A stretch of DNA of 64,000 bases from assembly GCF_008084145.1 (NCBI RefSeq), contig NZ_VSDO01000002.1, forward strand, positions 1-64,000, given 5' to 3'. Below, in pieces: positions 1-10,014 of the stretch (positions are counted from its first letter, which is position 1; the number at the start of each line of letters is the position of its first letter). This DNA is from Paenibacillus faecis (lineage in GTDB: Bacteria > Bacillota > Bacilli > Paenibacillales > Paenibacillaceae). Both the position numbers and the translations under genes were made by a program. The notes beneath the pieces are model-generated. The model searched no databases. It had not been told where the DNA came from and saw only the letters and a list, made by a program, of their open reading frames with translations.

Positions 1-12
1 CCTAACTAGTGT

Positions 13-89
13 GGAGCCGTGGTGTAGAGGCCTAACATGCCTGCCTGTCACGCAGGAGACCGCGGGTTCGAATCCCGTCGGCTCCGCCA
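13..89 (+). tRNA. tRNA-Asp (GTC)
   Basis: Full cloverleaf. The 7-bp acceptor stem pairs 13-19 with 79-85, the anticodon loop ctgtcac gives GTC, the T arm carries ggttcgaatcc, and CCA is encoded at 87-89. It is the first tRNA of a six-gene cluster that probably continues upstream of the window. Confidence 0.97.
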
Positions 90-115
90 TTTACATCTTT
101 AGATTTCGCTTATGC

Positions 116-191
116 GAGCCATTAGCTCAGTTGGTAGAGCACCTGACTTTTAATCAGGGTGTCGAAGGTTCGAGTCCTTCATGGCTCACCA
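116..191 (+). tRNA. tRNA-Lys (TTT)
   Basis: Acceptor gagccat at 116-122 pairs with atggctc at 181-187. The anticodon loop cttttaa gives TTT and CCA is encoded at 189-191. It lies 26 bases after tRNA-Asp with no promoter in between, so it is probably co-transcribed. Confidence 0.97.
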
Positions 192-209
192 GTTTTATTT
201 TTTATCTTT

Positions 210-284
210 GCGGACGTGGCTCAGCGGTAGAGCATCGCCTTGCCAAGGCGAGGGTCGCGGGTTCGATTCCCGTCGTCCGCTCCA
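210..284 (+). tRNA. tRNA-Gly (GCC)
   Basis: Acceptor gcggacg at 210-216 pairs with cgtccgc at 274-280. The anticodon loop ttgccaa gives GCC and CCA is encoded at 282-284. Confidence 0.97.
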
Positions 285-290
285 TAATAC

Positions 291-367
291 GCGCCCTTAG
301 CTCAGCTGGATAGAGCGTTTGACTACGAATCAAAAGGTCAGGAGTTCGAATCTCTTAGGGCGCGCCA
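291..367 (+). tRNA. tRNA-Arg (ACG)
   Basis: Acceptor gcgccct at 291-297 pairs with agggcgc at 357-363. The anticodon loop ctacgaa gives ACG, whose A34 is normally converted to inosine to read CGN codons. CCA is encoded at 365-367. Confidence 0.97.
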
Positions 368-379
368 TTTTCTTTATAA

Positions 380-459
380 GCCGGTGTGGCGGAATTGGCA
401 GACGCGCGCGACTCAAAATCGTGAGGGAAACCGTGGGGGTTCGAGTCCCTTCACCGGCA
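380..459 (+). tRNA. tRNA-Leu (CAA)
   Basis: Acceptor gccggtg at 380-386 pairs with caccggc at 452-458. The anticodon loop ctcaaaa gives CAA, which reads TTG. The variable arm is long, as expected for tRNA-Leu. CCA is not encoded, unlike in the four preceding genes, so CCA addition would be enzymatic. Confidence 0.93.
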
Positions 460-464
460 TATAT

Positions 465-538
465 CGGGACGTAGCTCAGCTTGGTAGAGCACCTGGTTTG
501 GGACCAGGGGGTCGCATGTTCGAATCGTGTCGTCCCGA
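465..538 (+). tRNA. tRNA-Pro (TGG)
   Basis: Acceptor cgggacg at 465-471 pairs with cgtcccg at 531-537. The anticodon loop tttggga gives TGG. CCA is not encoded. It is the last gene of the cluster, just before a terminator hairpin. Confidence 0.95.
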
Positions 539-541
539 TTC

Positions 542-574
542 AAAAACAGTCATCTTCCGGATGGCTGTTTTTTT
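542..574 (+). terminator. Intrinsic terminator of the tRNA cluster
   Basis: The arms aaaaacagtcatc and gatggctgttttt pair around a short ttccg loop, and the descending arm runs into a T tract. It starts a few bases after tRNA-Pro. Confidence 0.85.
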
Positions 575-797
575 ATTTGGGGCTTTAGCCGGTTGAGCTC
601 GCGAAGCGTGCGCAGCAAAAACCACTTGCTATGCGGGTGATGTAGTGATCTTTACAGTAAAAAAAACGCCTGATGGGTTCGTGATATTAGGAGTGTTCAA
701 TGTTCAAGCTACTGTGTATAACGAAAGGAAGAGGTGGTTTAATGGCCAATGGAAGTGATATGTCACATCCAAAGAGGCGCCTAGTGTGCTTCCAAGC
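575..797. other. Intergenic stretch without a convincing gene
   Basis: A short frame with a GAGGTGG-like ribosome site starts at ATG 742, but it runs straight into the downstream repeat and has no recognisable product. It may be the stub of a disrupted gene. Nothing else is seen here. Confidence 0.4.
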
Positions 798-1016
798 TTC
801 CGACTCCAAAAAGATGCAAATCTGCAGGTATTTAAGCCGATCCTCGAGGGGAAAACGAAAAAAGATGCAAATCTGCAGGAATGTCTAGCGAGTTTAGAGA
901 AACGAGCCGGTTTCGTCGAAAATTCCTGCAGATTTGCAGGAATTTTGAAATTTTTGGCCCCAAACAAGAAAAAAACCTGCACATATGCAGGAATTCTATA
1001 TTATCGAGGTTGTCTG
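798..1016 (-). repeat. Intergenic repeat family A, uninterrupted copy
   Basis: The stretch carries several short hairpins built on TGCA-nnn-TGCA cores, for example attcctgcagatttgcagg near 922 and cctgcacatatgcagg near 976. Read on the minus strand it aligns with 30806-31312. Shared segments include tgcagatttgcatctttttg and ctcgtttctctaaa, in the same order. The copy at 31 kb is split by a 329-bp insertion, whereas this one is not. Two direct sub-copies of gatgcaaatctgcagg lie inside it, near 812 and 865. Confidence 0.75.
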
Positions 1017-1200
1017 AAGGGGTACCAGTAATAATCGCACCCCTTCAGGGGTAGTCAAAAGCTGCAGCGGTATAGTAGCTTGAACGTAGTGAAAGCAAGC
1101 GCCTTTAGACGCGAGCCGGTAATAAGGCTTATAGCCTTAGAGCAAACCACCCGTTCACACGGGGGGGATTGCAAATATCGAGCCGAGTGACGGAAGTCGG
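1014..1200 (+). ncRNA. Candidate structured RNA (chain of hairpins)
   Basis: Successive inverted repeats cover this non-coding stretch. A perfect 10-bp stem pairs ctgaaggggt (1014-1023) with accccttcag (1039-1048). It is followed by gcttg/caagc, aaggct/agcctt and a terminal ccacccg/cgggggg hairpin near 1148-1168, after which gattgcaaat begins. A run of hairpins ending in a C-rich/G-rich hairpin resembles guide-RNA scaffolds at right ends of IS200/IS605 elements, but no tnpB is present. Function is unproven. A leader of the downstream bofC-like gene is an alternative. Confidence 0.3.
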
Positions 1201-1260
1201 TATATTTCAAGAATCACGAGGTCAAAATATACAATAAAACTCCGATAGAAGGGGATCCTC

Positions 1261-1947
1261 GTGAATAAATTTCATCCTGTAAAGTGGCTAGAGAAACGTT
1301 GGAGAGCCTGGAGGCGTACGATTCTTACCTTCTGTGCTTGCGGTATCGTTGCCTTTATGGCATGGCTCGGCTTGCCGCTTTCCGAACAGATGGAGCGCTT
1401 GATGACGGAAGAGCCGCTGGCCTTGGAAACCTTCGGCAGCTGGTATGCCCCGGACGGTGGGCAAGATACCGAACGCTGGCTCGAAGATTTAAGGGGAACG
1501 AAGCAACTCCGGATTGTTCATTTGAACCAAAATTACACCTGCGGACAAGAAAGCTCGGTTCTGGGGTTGATGCGGCCCGAGGAGATCGAGACGCTGGCCA
1601 AACAGCACCCGGAATGGAGCGGACGTTTGGCCCCCGGCGGCGACGTATGGTTTGACGAACAAGTGCAAGGCATGTCGGATATATGCGAACGCGACGGTTA
1701 TGTAGGTATTGATAAGAAAGGATACCTTAGCCTTTTTGAAGGACCACCGAAAGAAGAAAAAGTCATCCGAACCTTTTTTCAGTTGGACGTGGAGACCATG
1801 GAAAGCGCCCTGCCTACCGAAGTCTTGGAGCAGTTACAAAACGGAATTCGCATCCGGGATATCGAGGAGTACAACAGCGTTTTATCCACCTTTAGCGACT
1901 ATGCGGTGGAAGCATCCGAAGGAGCCATGAAGCCAGCCGGTGATTAG
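1261..1947 (+). CDS. bofC: BofC-like intercompartmental signalling protein
   Basis: The 228-residue protein has a basic N-terminus and one hydrophobic segment at about residues 20-37, so most of it should lie outside the membrane. In B. subtilis BofC is a forespore product that restrains SpoIVB signalling and thereby delays pro-sigma-K processing. The C-terminal part (GYVGIDKKGYLSLFEGPP, then RTFFQLDVETMES) matches the BofC C-terminal domain pattern. The GTG start follows an AAGGGGA ribosome site. Position directly before the ruv genes is the B. subtilis order and supports the call. The central part, including NYTCGQESS, is less typical. No clear promoter is visible. Confidence 0.75.
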   Translation: MNKFHPVKWLEKRWRAWRRTILTFCACGIVAFMAWLGLPLSEQMERLMTEEPLALETFGSWYAPDGGQDTERWLEDLRGTKQLRIVHLNQNYTCGQESSVLGLMRPEEIETLAKQHPEWSGRLAPGGDVWFDEQVQGMSDICERDGYVGIDKKGYLSLFEGPPKEEKVIRTFFQLDVETMESALPTEVLEQLQNGIRIRDIEEYNSVLSTFSDYAVEASEGAMKPAGD

Positions 1948-1989
1948 GGTAAGGACGCAGCCGATTGCGGTTAAAGTAGTAAAGAATTC

Positions 1990-2019
1990 AGGGACGTTGC
2001 GAAGCAGCGTCTCTTTTTT
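1990..2019 (+). terminator. Intrinsic terminator after bofC
   Basis: The arms ggacgttgc and gcagcgtct pair around a gaa loop and are followed by cttttttg. The terminator separates bofC from the ruv operon. Confidence 0.75.
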
Positions 2020-2056
2020 GTTGTACGAGTCCCCTTTGAATTTATATAAAGTTTTT

Positions 2057-2085
2057 CCTCAACCCCTTCAAACTTTTGTTATAAT
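2057..2085 (+). promoter_or_regulatory. Probable promoter of the ruv operon
   Basis: An extended -10 element (TG-t-TATAAT) lies at 2077-2085, about 100 bases before ruvC. The -35 region is weak, as is common for extended -10 promoters. Confidence 0.5.
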
Positions 2086-2188
2086 GAAGTGAATACATAT
2101 GTTCGCTTTACCGGACATATCCCCGAGGGACTTGTCTTACACAATCCATCGGAGATTCGAATCGAGCAGGTTAGGGAGAGATTGGATT

Positions 2189-2692
2189 TTGCGCATATTG
2201 GGAATTGACCCCGGAATCGCGATTGTCGGTTTCGGTTTTATCGATAAGCAGGGAAGCAAGCTGGTGCCCGTCCAGTACGGCTGCATCCAGACAGAGGCCC
2301 ATACGCCGGAGGAAGAGCGGCTGCTGCATGTGTATGAGGGCATGGTACAGCTGATCGACAAGTACAAGCCCGATGCGGTCGCTTTAGAGAAGCTGTTTTT
2401 TAATCGGAATGTAACTACGGCGATGTCGGTTGGACAAGCTCGGGGCGTGATGGTACTGGCGGCGGTGCAAAAAGGTTTGCCGGTTTCGGAATACACTCCG
2501 ATGCAAGTTAAACAGGCGATCGTCGGATACGGAAAGGCGGAGAAGCGCCAGGTTCAGGAGATGACGAGAATGTTCCTGAAGCTCCAGGCCATTCCAAAAC
2601 CGGATGACGTAGCCGATGCGCTTGCCGTGGCTATCTGCCATGCCCATTCCAGCACGCTAAATTCCAAGATAAATGAGGTATTGCGGTCATGA
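2189..2692 (+). CDS. ruvC: Crossover junction endodeoxyribonuclease RuvC
   Basis: RuvC resolves Holliday junctions by paired nicks, acting with RuvAB. The 167-residue product is the normal family length. The catalytic acidic set is visible: D7 (GIDPG), E67 (ALEKLF), D140 and D143 (PDDVADAL). The frame is open from 2099, but the TTG at 2189 is chosen because AGGGAGAG lies eight bases upstream and because it gives the canonical MRILGIDPG terminus. The stop codon overlaps the ruvA start by four bases (ATGA), which suggests translational coupling. Confidence 0.93.
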   Translation: MRILGIDPGIAIVGFGFIDKQGSKLVPVQYGCIQTEAHTPEEERLLHVYEGMVQLIDKYKPDAVALEKLFFNRNVTTAMSVGQARGVMVLAAVQKGLPVSEYTPMQVKQAIVGYGKAEKRQVQEMTRMFLKLQAIPKPDDVADALAVAICHAHSSTLNSKINEVLRS

Positions 2693-3306
2693 TTGATTTT
2701 TTACGGGGCCAGGTTGCCCATCTTGAAAGTGAATATATCGTACTCGATGTACAAGGAATCGGTTACCGGGTCTTCTGTCCGAATCCGTATGCCTTTGCCG
2801 CCAAAAATCAAGAGATCATCACCGTTTACACGCATCATCACGTCCGTGAGGACGCCATCCTGCTGTTTGGCTTCCCGTCCAGGGAAGAACAACGCTTATT
2901 CCGTAAGCTTATTGAAGTGTCGGGGATCGGTCCCAAAGTGGCTTTGGGGATTTTAAGCGGAGGAAATCCGGATACCGTGGTTGCGGCGATTCATCAAGAG
3001 AATATTTCGTTTTTGACGAAGCTTCCGGGCATCGGCAAGAAGACGGCTCAGCGGATGATCTTGGACCTCAAGGACAAGCTGGAAGGCATGGGTGGTACCG
3101 CCTCGCTGTTTGACCCGGTACCGGCCGCCGTCGTGTCTGTGGAGGGGGTTCCGGGGTGGCCGGAAGCCCGGGAAGGATTAAAGGCGCTGGGATATACCGA
3201 CGCCGAGCTGGATCGCGTGTGGAATACGTTAAAAGATCAGGTGCATGTGGATGAAGCTGTCGATTCGGTAATGAAAAAGGCCCTCAAGCTGCTGTACGCG
3301 GGTTGA
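2689..3306 (+). CDS. ruvA: Holliday junction branch-migration protein RuvA
   Basis: RuvA binds four-way junctions and loads the RuvB motor. The 205-residue protein has an N-terminal OB-fold region and two helix-hairpin-helix motifs, at about residues 74-92 (VSGIGPKVALGI) and 109-127 (LTKLPGIGKKTA). The C-terminal helical RuvB-binding domain follows a short linker. It starts on the ATGA overlap with ruvC and is followed by ruvB after 30 bases. Confidence 0.95.
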   Translation: MIDFLRGQVAHLESEYIVLDVQGIGYRVFCPNPYAFAAKNQEIITVYTHHHVREDAILLFGFPSREEQRLFRKLIEVSGIGPKVALGILSGGNPDTVVAAIHQENISFLTKLPGIGKKTAQRMILDLKDKLEGMGGTASLFDPVPAAVVSVEGVPGWPEAREGLKALGYTDAELDRVWNTLKDQVHVDEAVDSVMKKALKLLYAG

Positions 3307-3336
3307 TCATAGGCTGAAGGAAAGAGGTGCTGACAG

Positions 3337-4344
3337 ATGGAAGACCGAATCATTTCGGCGAATCTGATGATGGAAGACCAAGCCGTGGAGCTGAGCCTTC
3401 GCCCTCGCTATTTGGCGGAATATATCGGGCAGGAACGGATCAAGGAAAATCTGAAAATTTATATCGAAGCGGCCAAGATGCGCAAGGAAGCTTTGGATCA
3501 TGTGCTTCTTTACGGACCGCCGGGATTGGGGAAAACGACGCTCGCGAATATTATCGCCAATGAACTGGGGGTCAATCTGCGGACGACTTCGGGACCGGCG
3601 ATCGAGCGCCCTGGTGATCTGGCCGCCTTGCTGACGAATTTGCAGGAAGGCGATGTTCTTTTTATCGATGAAATCCACCGCCTGCATCGAACCGTCGAGG
3701 AAGTGCTCTATCCGGCTATGGAGGACTTTGCGCTGGATATTATGATCGGCAAGGGGCCAAGCGCGCGCTCTGTCCGACTGGACCTGCCGCCATTTACCCT
3801 GGTAGGCGCAACAACCCGCGCCGGACTGTTGTCCGCGCCGCTACGCGACCGGTTTGGCGTAGTGAGCCGCCTGGAGTTCTATACCCGGGATGAACTCAGC
3901 TTTATTGTGTCCCGGGGCGCCGACATCCTGGGGATCCCGATCCTGGGGAATGCCTCCGACGAAATTGCGCTCCGCTCGCGGGGAACGCCGCGGATTGCCA
4001 ACCGTCTGCTGAAGCGGGTAAGGGATTACGCGCAAGTCCGCGGCGACGGCATGATTACGCCGGAAATTGCCAAAGAAGCGCTGGAAATGCTGCAGGTGGA
4101 TCCGATGGGACTGGATCTCATCGACCATAAGATGCTTCGAGCCATGATCATGAGCTTCCGCGGCGGACCGGTCGGCCTGGATACGATCGCGGCGACCATC
4201 GGCGAAGAGAGCCAAACGATTGAGGATGTGTACGAACCGTATCTGCTGCAGATCGGTTATTTGCAGCGGACACCGCGCGGCCGGATGGTCACGCCGGCGG
4301 CTTATGCCCACTTGGGCCTGCCTTTGCCGGAACCGCCCAAATAA
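3337..4344 (+). CDS. ruvB: Holliday junction branch-migration ATPase RuvB
   Basis: RuvB is the hexameric AAA+ motor that drives branch migration. The 335-residue sequence has Walker [10 protein letters not shown] at residues 60-68, Walker B FIDEIHRL at 109-116 with DEIH at 111-114, sensor 1 GATTRAG, and the C-terminal winged-helix DNA-binding region ending RTPRGRM. GAAAGAGGTG lies before the ATG. It is the third gene of a ruvC-ruvA-ruvB operon. Confidence 0.97.
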   Translation: MEDRIISANLMMEDQAVELSLRPRYLAEYIGQERIKENLKIYIEAAKMRKEALDHVLLYGPPGLGKTTLANIIANELGVNLRTTSGPAIERPGDLAALLTNLQEGDVLFIDEIHRLHRTVEEVLYPAMEDFALDIMIGKGPSARSVRLDLPPFTLVGATTRAGLLSAPLRDRFGVVSRLEFYTRDELSFIVSRGADILGIPILGNASDEIALRSRGTPRIANRLLKRVRDYAQVRGDGMITPEIAKEALEMLQVDPMGLDLIDHKMLRAMIMSFRGGPVGLDTIAATIGEESQTIEDVYEPYLLQIGYLQRTPRGRMVTPAAYAHLGLPLPEPPK

Positions 4345-4408
4345 GGGGGGCTTCCCAGTTCAATCTTCGCAATGGGACAGCAACAGCAACTTGGAGGAGG
4401 AGTGCGAC

Positions 4409-6505
4409 ATGATGAACAAAACGCCGGGAACGTCCCGGAGACCTTGGGGAAAAGGTCTGTTAGCCGGGCTTTTGCTGGCCGGAGCTCTTCACCTTCCCGC
4501 TTCCGCGGATAGCGGGACAGGCGCGAATGTGAGGGTCGCTATGTTCTTGGACTTCGGGGGCACATACAAGTCGGTCGTCCCGGCGGTGACTTTGAAAGCG
4601 GAATCCGCTTGGGGAGCCGGGCCGGGGACGGCAGGCGACAACTGGATACAGCTGTCTGCCGGAGAATCCGCCCGCTTCAGCGTTTCCGGATATAAGGTAA
4701 AGGTCATGGAGAGCACGGACTGGAATGCGATTGCGGCTGCGATAAAAAAACTGCAAGGAACCGCCGATAAGCCGGTCGCAATACTACAGAAGCAAAGCGG
4801 AGGCAACCGCTATCTGATATACACCGGCCCTTACGCAAGCGCGGCGGAAGCCCAGAAAGCCGCGGACCGTACCGCATCTGCCCTTTCCGCCTCGCTCAAA
4901 GGCCAAAAGCCTTCCGTGCGCGGCGTTCATTATGCTTCCGCAGGCAATTTCGCCAGCAAGGCGGAAGCGGAAGCGGTGCGCGCTTCCCTGGAGGTGCCGA
5001 ACGCGGAAGCGTTTGTGGTTCTTACCGGGCCACAGCAATACAGCGTCTGGGCAGGGGGCGCGGCGAACGAGGCCGATCTGGCGGAGTTGAAAGGACAACT
5101 GGCCCAGACGGCGCCCCAGCTTTCCTGGACGACGGCAAACACGAGCCAGCCCGCTCTGCTTGTCCATAGCGACGTTACGCTGAACCTGGCGGCGCCCTCG
5201 CCGATGGAGCATTTTGAACTTAGCGGAACCGATGCGGCTCTGCGGGTTTGGGATGCGGAGGATTCCTTGATCCAAGTCGTGGAACGATCCAACCGCAAGT
5301 ACCGCGGTGACTTTGAAATTAGCCGGTACAACGGCCAATTGGCCCTGGTCAACGAAGTCCCGCTTGAGCAATATTTGTACTCCGTCGTGGCCGCCGAGGT
5401 TCCTACTTCCTGGCCCAAGGAATCCCTGAAGGCGCAGGCGGTGGCCGCCCGGAGTTACGCGATGTACAACGCCTCCAGCAACCGTTTTAAAGTTGCCGGT
5501 TTGGTCGACACGACCTTAAGCCAGGTGTATAACGGAGCGGAAAAGGAAGCGGATAGCGTAAAACAGGCGGTGGACAGCACGGCTGGCGAAGTCCTTATGG
5601 CGAACGGCAAAGTGATCGAGGGGATTTTCTCCTCCAACAGCGGCGGGGCCACAGCGGATTCTTCGGAAGTCTGGAACAGCATTGACCCGGTTTTCTCCTA
5701 TGTGCAGAGCAAGGAGGATCAGGCGGCGCAGGCCGGTTTGAAATCCTGGTACTATGTCATTTTGCCGAACGGAAAGACAGGCTATGTCCGGGAAGACCAG
5801 GTTGAATTGACGGGAGCCTCGACGGCGGCCGGACTAAAAAAGCTGACCGCGAAGACCAATTCGGTGATGGTCAGACCGCTGCCGTTGGTTCAATCGGGAG
5901 TGGATGCCGTCGCCGCAATCAATGCCGGCGACCAGGCGATCGTGCTGGACAAACAGGTCGAATCCAACGCCTATGCCTGGATTCGGGGCCCCTTCAACTC
6001 GGAGCAATTGGAGAAAGCGTTGAAAGGGAAGACGAGCACGCCGGTACCTTCGCCCATCACCAGTCTTGAGGTCACTCAAAGAGGGCCGTCCGGCCGCGCC
6101 ATCGAGGTCAAAGCCAACGGCCAAGTTATTGACGTCAAATATCCCGATGCTTTACGGTCGGCGTTGAACGGCCTGCCGAGCACCCTGTTTGATATTGTGC
6201 CTACCGGGCGTTATACTGTACAAGGTGCGGATGGCGTTGCCGCCAGCAAAGCGGTTTCGGACGGCACTCAAATCTTAGCCGCTTCCGGCTCCAAAAACTT
6301 GTCCGGAGGGAACCTCGTTGTGATGGACGGCAAAGGTGCGGCCCGCGTGGTGGATGAGTCCCGGTCGTTCTTGTTTATCGGCAAAGGAAATGGCCACGGA
6401 CTTGGATTATCCCAATGGGGGGCCAAAGGAATGGCCGATGCAGGGTATGATTATCGGAAAATCTTGCAACACTACTATCAAAATGCGACTATTGTCAAGG
6501 AATGA
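4409..6505 (+). CDS. SpoIID/LytB-domain protein with signal peptide
   Basis: The 698-residue exported protein belongs to the SpoIID family, whose founding member is a lytic transglycosylase that trims peptidoglycan stem-less strands during engulfment. A signal peptide spans about residues 1-32 ([19 protein letters not shown]). Two SPOR-like stretches follow ([20 protein letters not shown] and a second near residue 175). The SpoIID core includes [19 protein letters not shown], whose AAEVP holds the expected catalytic Glu, then AVAARSYA and the C-terminal [17 protein letters not shown]. The ATG at 4409 is chosen after GGAGGAG. It lies between ruvB and queA. The exact peptidoglycan role, sporulation or vegetative, is not decided by sequence. 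Confidence 0.9.
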   Translation: MMNKTPGTSRRPWGKGLLAGLLLAGALHLPASADSGTGANVRVAMFLDFGGTYKSVVPAVTLKAESAWGAGPGTAGDNWIQLSAGESARFSVSGYKVKVMESTDWNAIAAAIKKLQGTADKPVAILQKQSGGNRYLIYTGPYASAAEAQKAADRTASALSASLKGQKPSVRGVHYASAGNFASKAEAEAVRASLEVPNAEAFVVLTGPQQYSVWAGGAANEADLAELKGQLAQTAPQLSWTTANTSQPALLVHSDVTLNLAAPSPMEHFELSGTDAALRVWDAEDSLIQVVERSNRKYRGDFEISRYNGQLALVNEVPLEQYLYSVVAAEVPTSWPKESLKAQAVAARSYAMYNASSNRFKVAGLVDTTLSQVYNGAEKEADSVKQAVDSTAGEVLMANGKVIEGIFSSNSGGATADSSEVWNSIDPVFSYVQSKEDQAAQAGLKSWYYVILPNGKTGYVREDQVELTGASTAAGLKKLTAKTNSVMVRPLPLVQSGVDAVAAINAGDQAIVLDKQVESNAYAWIRGPFNSEQLEKALKGKTSTPVPSPITSLEVTQRGPSGRAIEVKANGQVIDVKYPDALRSALNGLPSTLFDIVPTGRYTVQGADGVAASKAVSDGTQILAASGSKNLSGGNLVVMDGKGAARVVDESRSFLFIGKGNGHGLGLSQWGAKGMADAGYDYRKILQHYYQNATIVKE

Positions 6506-6512
6506 AGCCAAT

Positions 6513-7544
6513 ATGAATGTAGATCTGTACGATTTTGAATTACTGGAAGAATTGATTGCCCAGACACCGCTGGCGGAACGTACCGCCTCCCGGCTGCTGG
6601 CTTTGAATAAACGCGACGGAAGCATCAGGCATCACTCCGCTTTCTCGGAGATCTTGGAATATTTACAGCCGGGCGATACCCTGGTCCTGAATGACACCCG
6701 TGTCATTCCCGCCCGGTTATTCGGGGTCAAGGAGGATACCGGGGCCAAAGCGGAGGTTCTCCTGCTGAAAAATCTGGGAGAAGATCGTTGGGAAGCCTTG
6801 GTCAAACCCGGGAAAAAGCTGAGAACCGGAGCGGTCATTCGGTTCGGCGAAGAATTGCAGGCGACGATCGAACAAGAAGGCGAGATGGGCGGTCGCGTGC
6901 TGCGTTTTTCTTACCAGGGGATCTTTAACGAAATTCTCGACCGCTTGGGGCAGATGCCGCTCCCGCCTTATATCAAGGAGAAGCTGGATGATCGGGAAAG
7001 ATATCAGACGGTTTACTCGAAGCATGAAGGTTCGGCGGCGGCCCCGACGGCAGGGCTTCATTTTACGGAGGAACTGCTGGATGAGATTCGGAATAAAGGG
7101 GTCGATATTGCTTTTGTGACGCTGCATGTCGGCCTGGGAACATTTCGGCCGATGTCGGTCGACCGTGTCGAAGAGCATGTGATGCATGAGGAGTATTACG
7201 TTTTACCCCAAGAAACCGCGGATCTCTTGAACGCGACGAAGGCGAGAGGCGGCCGGATCATCGCTGTCGGAACGACTTCCGCACGGACGCTGGAAACGGT
7301 GGCGCAGAAATGCGGGGGCGGTCCGGTGGTCGAAAGCAGCGGTTGGACCGGAATCTTTATTTATCCGGGTTATTCATTTGGACTGGTTGATGCGCTGATT
7401 ACAAATTTTCATCTTCCAAAGTCCACGCTGGTTATGCTGGTCAGCGCCTTAGCGGGCCGGGAGACGATTTTGCGGGCTTACCGGGAAGCGGTTGAGCACA
7501 GATATCGGTTCTTCAGTTTTGGAGACGCGATGTTTATTTACTAA
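6513..7544 (+). CDS. queA: S-adenosylmethionine:tRNA ribosyltransferase-isomerase QueA
   Basis: QueA transfers and isomerises the ribosyl moiety of SAM onto preQ1 in tRNA to give epoxyqueuosine, the step after Tgt. The 343-residue protein shows the family blocks [55 protein letters not shown] and the C-terminal [13 protein letters not shown]. The start at 6513 gives the canonical N-terminus. It follows the SpoIID gene by seven bases and is followed by tgt after 23 bases. Confidence 0.96.
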   Translation: MNVDLYDFELLEELIAQTPLAERTASRLLALNKRDGSIRHHSAFSEILEYLQPGDTLVLNDTRVIPARLFGVKEDTGAKAEVLLLKNLGEDRWEALVKPGKKLRTGAVIRFGEELQATIEQEGEMGGRVLRFSYQGIFNEILDRLGQMPLPPYIKEKLDDRERYQTVYSKHEGSAAAPTAGLHFTEELLDEIRNKGVDIAFVTLHVGLGTFRPMSVDRVEEHVMHEEYYVLPQETADLLNATKARGGRIIAVGTTSARTLETVAQKCGGGPVVESSGWTGIFIYPGYSFGLVDALITNFHLPKSTLVMLVSALAGRETILRAYREAVEHRYRFFSFGDAMFIY

Positions 7545-7567
7545 TGCTACAAGAGGATGGATGATAA

Positions 7568-8707
<1,140 letters not shown>

Positions 8708-8743
8708 ACAATTCGGATATGCCATGAAAGGGGGAAAAATGGG

Positions 8744-9061
8744 ATGTTCCAACAATTTTACGCGGCAACGTCAACGGCCGGAGCACCGGGAACAGGGGGA
8801 CTGCTTTCGTTTATCCTGCCGCTCGTTATTATGTTTGCCGTGTTCTACTTCTTGCTGATCCGTCCTCAGAAGAAAAAACAGCAAACCCGCAATACGATGC
8901 TTAACGCGCTCCAAAAAGGGGATAAGATCGTGACGATCGGCGGCCTGCACGGGACGATTGTTGAATTGACAGACGATACGGTTGTCATTCGCGTCAACGA
9001 TGTGACCAAAATGACGTTTGACCGCAATGCCATCAGCCACCGGGTGGATGAAAAGGCCTAA
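8744..9061 (+). CDS. yajC: Preprotein translocase subunit YajC
   Basis: The 105-residue membrane protein is a YajC homologue, an accessory of SecDF-YidC in the Sec translocon. One N-terminal transmembrane segment (LLSFILPLVIMFAVFYFLLI) is followed by the family motif RPQKKKQQ and a small cytoplasmic domain with GDKIVTIGGLHGTI. AAAGGGGG precedes the start. The secD and secF genes lie 4.4 kb downstream. Confidence 0.95.
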   Translation: MFQQFYAATSTAGAPGTGGLLSFILPLVIMFAVFYFLLIRPQKKKQQTRNTMLNALQKGDKIVTIGGLHGTIVELTDDTVVIRVNDVTKMTFDRNAISHRVDEKA

Positions 9062-9080
9062 GCGCGTACGGGATCAAATC

Positions 9081-9121
9081 AAAAAAGAACCTGAAGTTTA
9101 TAACTTCAGGCTCTTTTTTTT
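9081..9121. terminator. Bidirectional intrinsic terminator between yajC and the PAP2 gene
   Basis: The stem cctgaagtt/aacttcagg has a three-base loop. It is preceded by an A tract and followed by eight T residues, so it can serve both converging genes. Confidence 0.88.
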
Positions 9122-9124
9122 GAC

Positions 9125-9937
9125 CTAGGAAGATAACGAATCCGGGCTTCGGTCGAGGGAACAGGCCCATTTTATGCCCAGCCCGGAAGCCAAAGTGGCC
9201 AGAAGCAATCCGCCGATCATATCCGTAAACCAGTGAATGCCCAAATAAAAAATGGAAAAAACAATCACCGCTGCGCTTCCCGTAGCCGCGATCGCCCAGC
9301 TCCGGTTTCCCGAACGGATCGCCAGGATGGCCATGGAAACCGAAATCGATGTATGCAGGCTGGGAAAGCAGTTGTTGATACCCGACAACGGACGGTACAG
9401 CTCGTTGAATTTCGGAAAAGCCTCCAACATGTAAAACGAAGCCCCCGATGGCGGGTAGGACCATACTTCGTTGACCGGAAACAGCGCGTAAAAGGGGAGG
9501 GCGACCAGATAATTCAGCATCACCGTACAGCAAGTGGCATATACGAAGAGCCGCCGGCCGTCTCCCGCATAGATAAACAGCGAGGCTAAAATAAGCGCTT
9601 GAAATACGACCAGGTAAAAGAAGGATACGACCAAAGTCACTCCCTGGGCATGAAAAAGCTGCTGAAAAAAGGCAACGAAGTGGCCCTCCAGTTGGAACAC
9701 CCAGGGCGTAAAATCGGCGGAATAGCTGTAATTTTGTTCCCAGGTCAATTCCAGACTGTTTAGGAGCAGCACGCCCACCATCAGCGCCACCACGAGAAGC
9801 ATTCTTCGGGATTTGACCAACAAGCTTAACAAAGCGGATACCGCGGCCCATAAAGAACGGGTGCAGCATAGCGTGACAAAAAGAAGAAATACCGCCGCCG
9901 TTAGCCAGGAAATTGTAGACATTGAATGAAACTGCAC
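9125..9937 (-). CDS. PAP2-family membrane phosphatase
   Basis: The 270-residue polytopic protein has about six hydrophobic segments. The PAP2 phosphatase motifs are NNCFPSLHTS (motif 2) and YLGIHWFTDMIGG (motif 3, catalytic His). Its layout resembles the inositolphosphotransferase-like branch of PAP2 proteins more than the small BcrC/UppP type. The substrate, probably a lipid phosphate, cannot be told from sequence. The GTG at 9937 is preferred because AGGGGG lies seven bases upstream. A TTG two codons earlier is too close to that site. Confidence 0.8.
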   Translation of the reverse strand: MQFHSMSTISWLTAAVFLLFVTLCCTRSLWAAVSALLSLLVKSRRMLLVVALMVGVLLLNSLELTWEQNYSYSADFTPWVFQLEGHFVAFFQQLFHAQGVTLVVSFFYLVVFQALILASLFIYAGDGRRLFVYATCCTVMLNYLVALPFYALFPVNEVWSYPPSGASFYMLEAFPKFNELYRPLSGINNCFPSLHTSISVSMAILAIRSGNRSWAIAATGSAAVIVFSIFYLGIHWFTDMIGGLLLATLASGLGIKWACSLDRSPDSLSS

Positions 9938-10014
9938 GACCAAGCCCCCTACTAGATAACATCATCACCTATGAAAGATTACCATAGCAGAGAGACGGGA
10001 AGTTTGCAGTTCCG

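Noticed and set aside
798..1016. CRISPR array
   Set aside because: The short repeats vary in sequence, orientation and spacing and no cas gene is present. No regular repeat-spacer array was seen anywhere in the window.
704..1031. Overlapping short frames on both strands in the region after the tRNAs
   Set aside because: They cross the palindromic repeat, which creates similar peptides on both strands. None has a family match.
2099..2188. Longer ruvC beginning at ATG 2099
   Set aside because: The extra 30 residues are not part of the RuvC family, and the TTG at 2189 has a good ribosome site.
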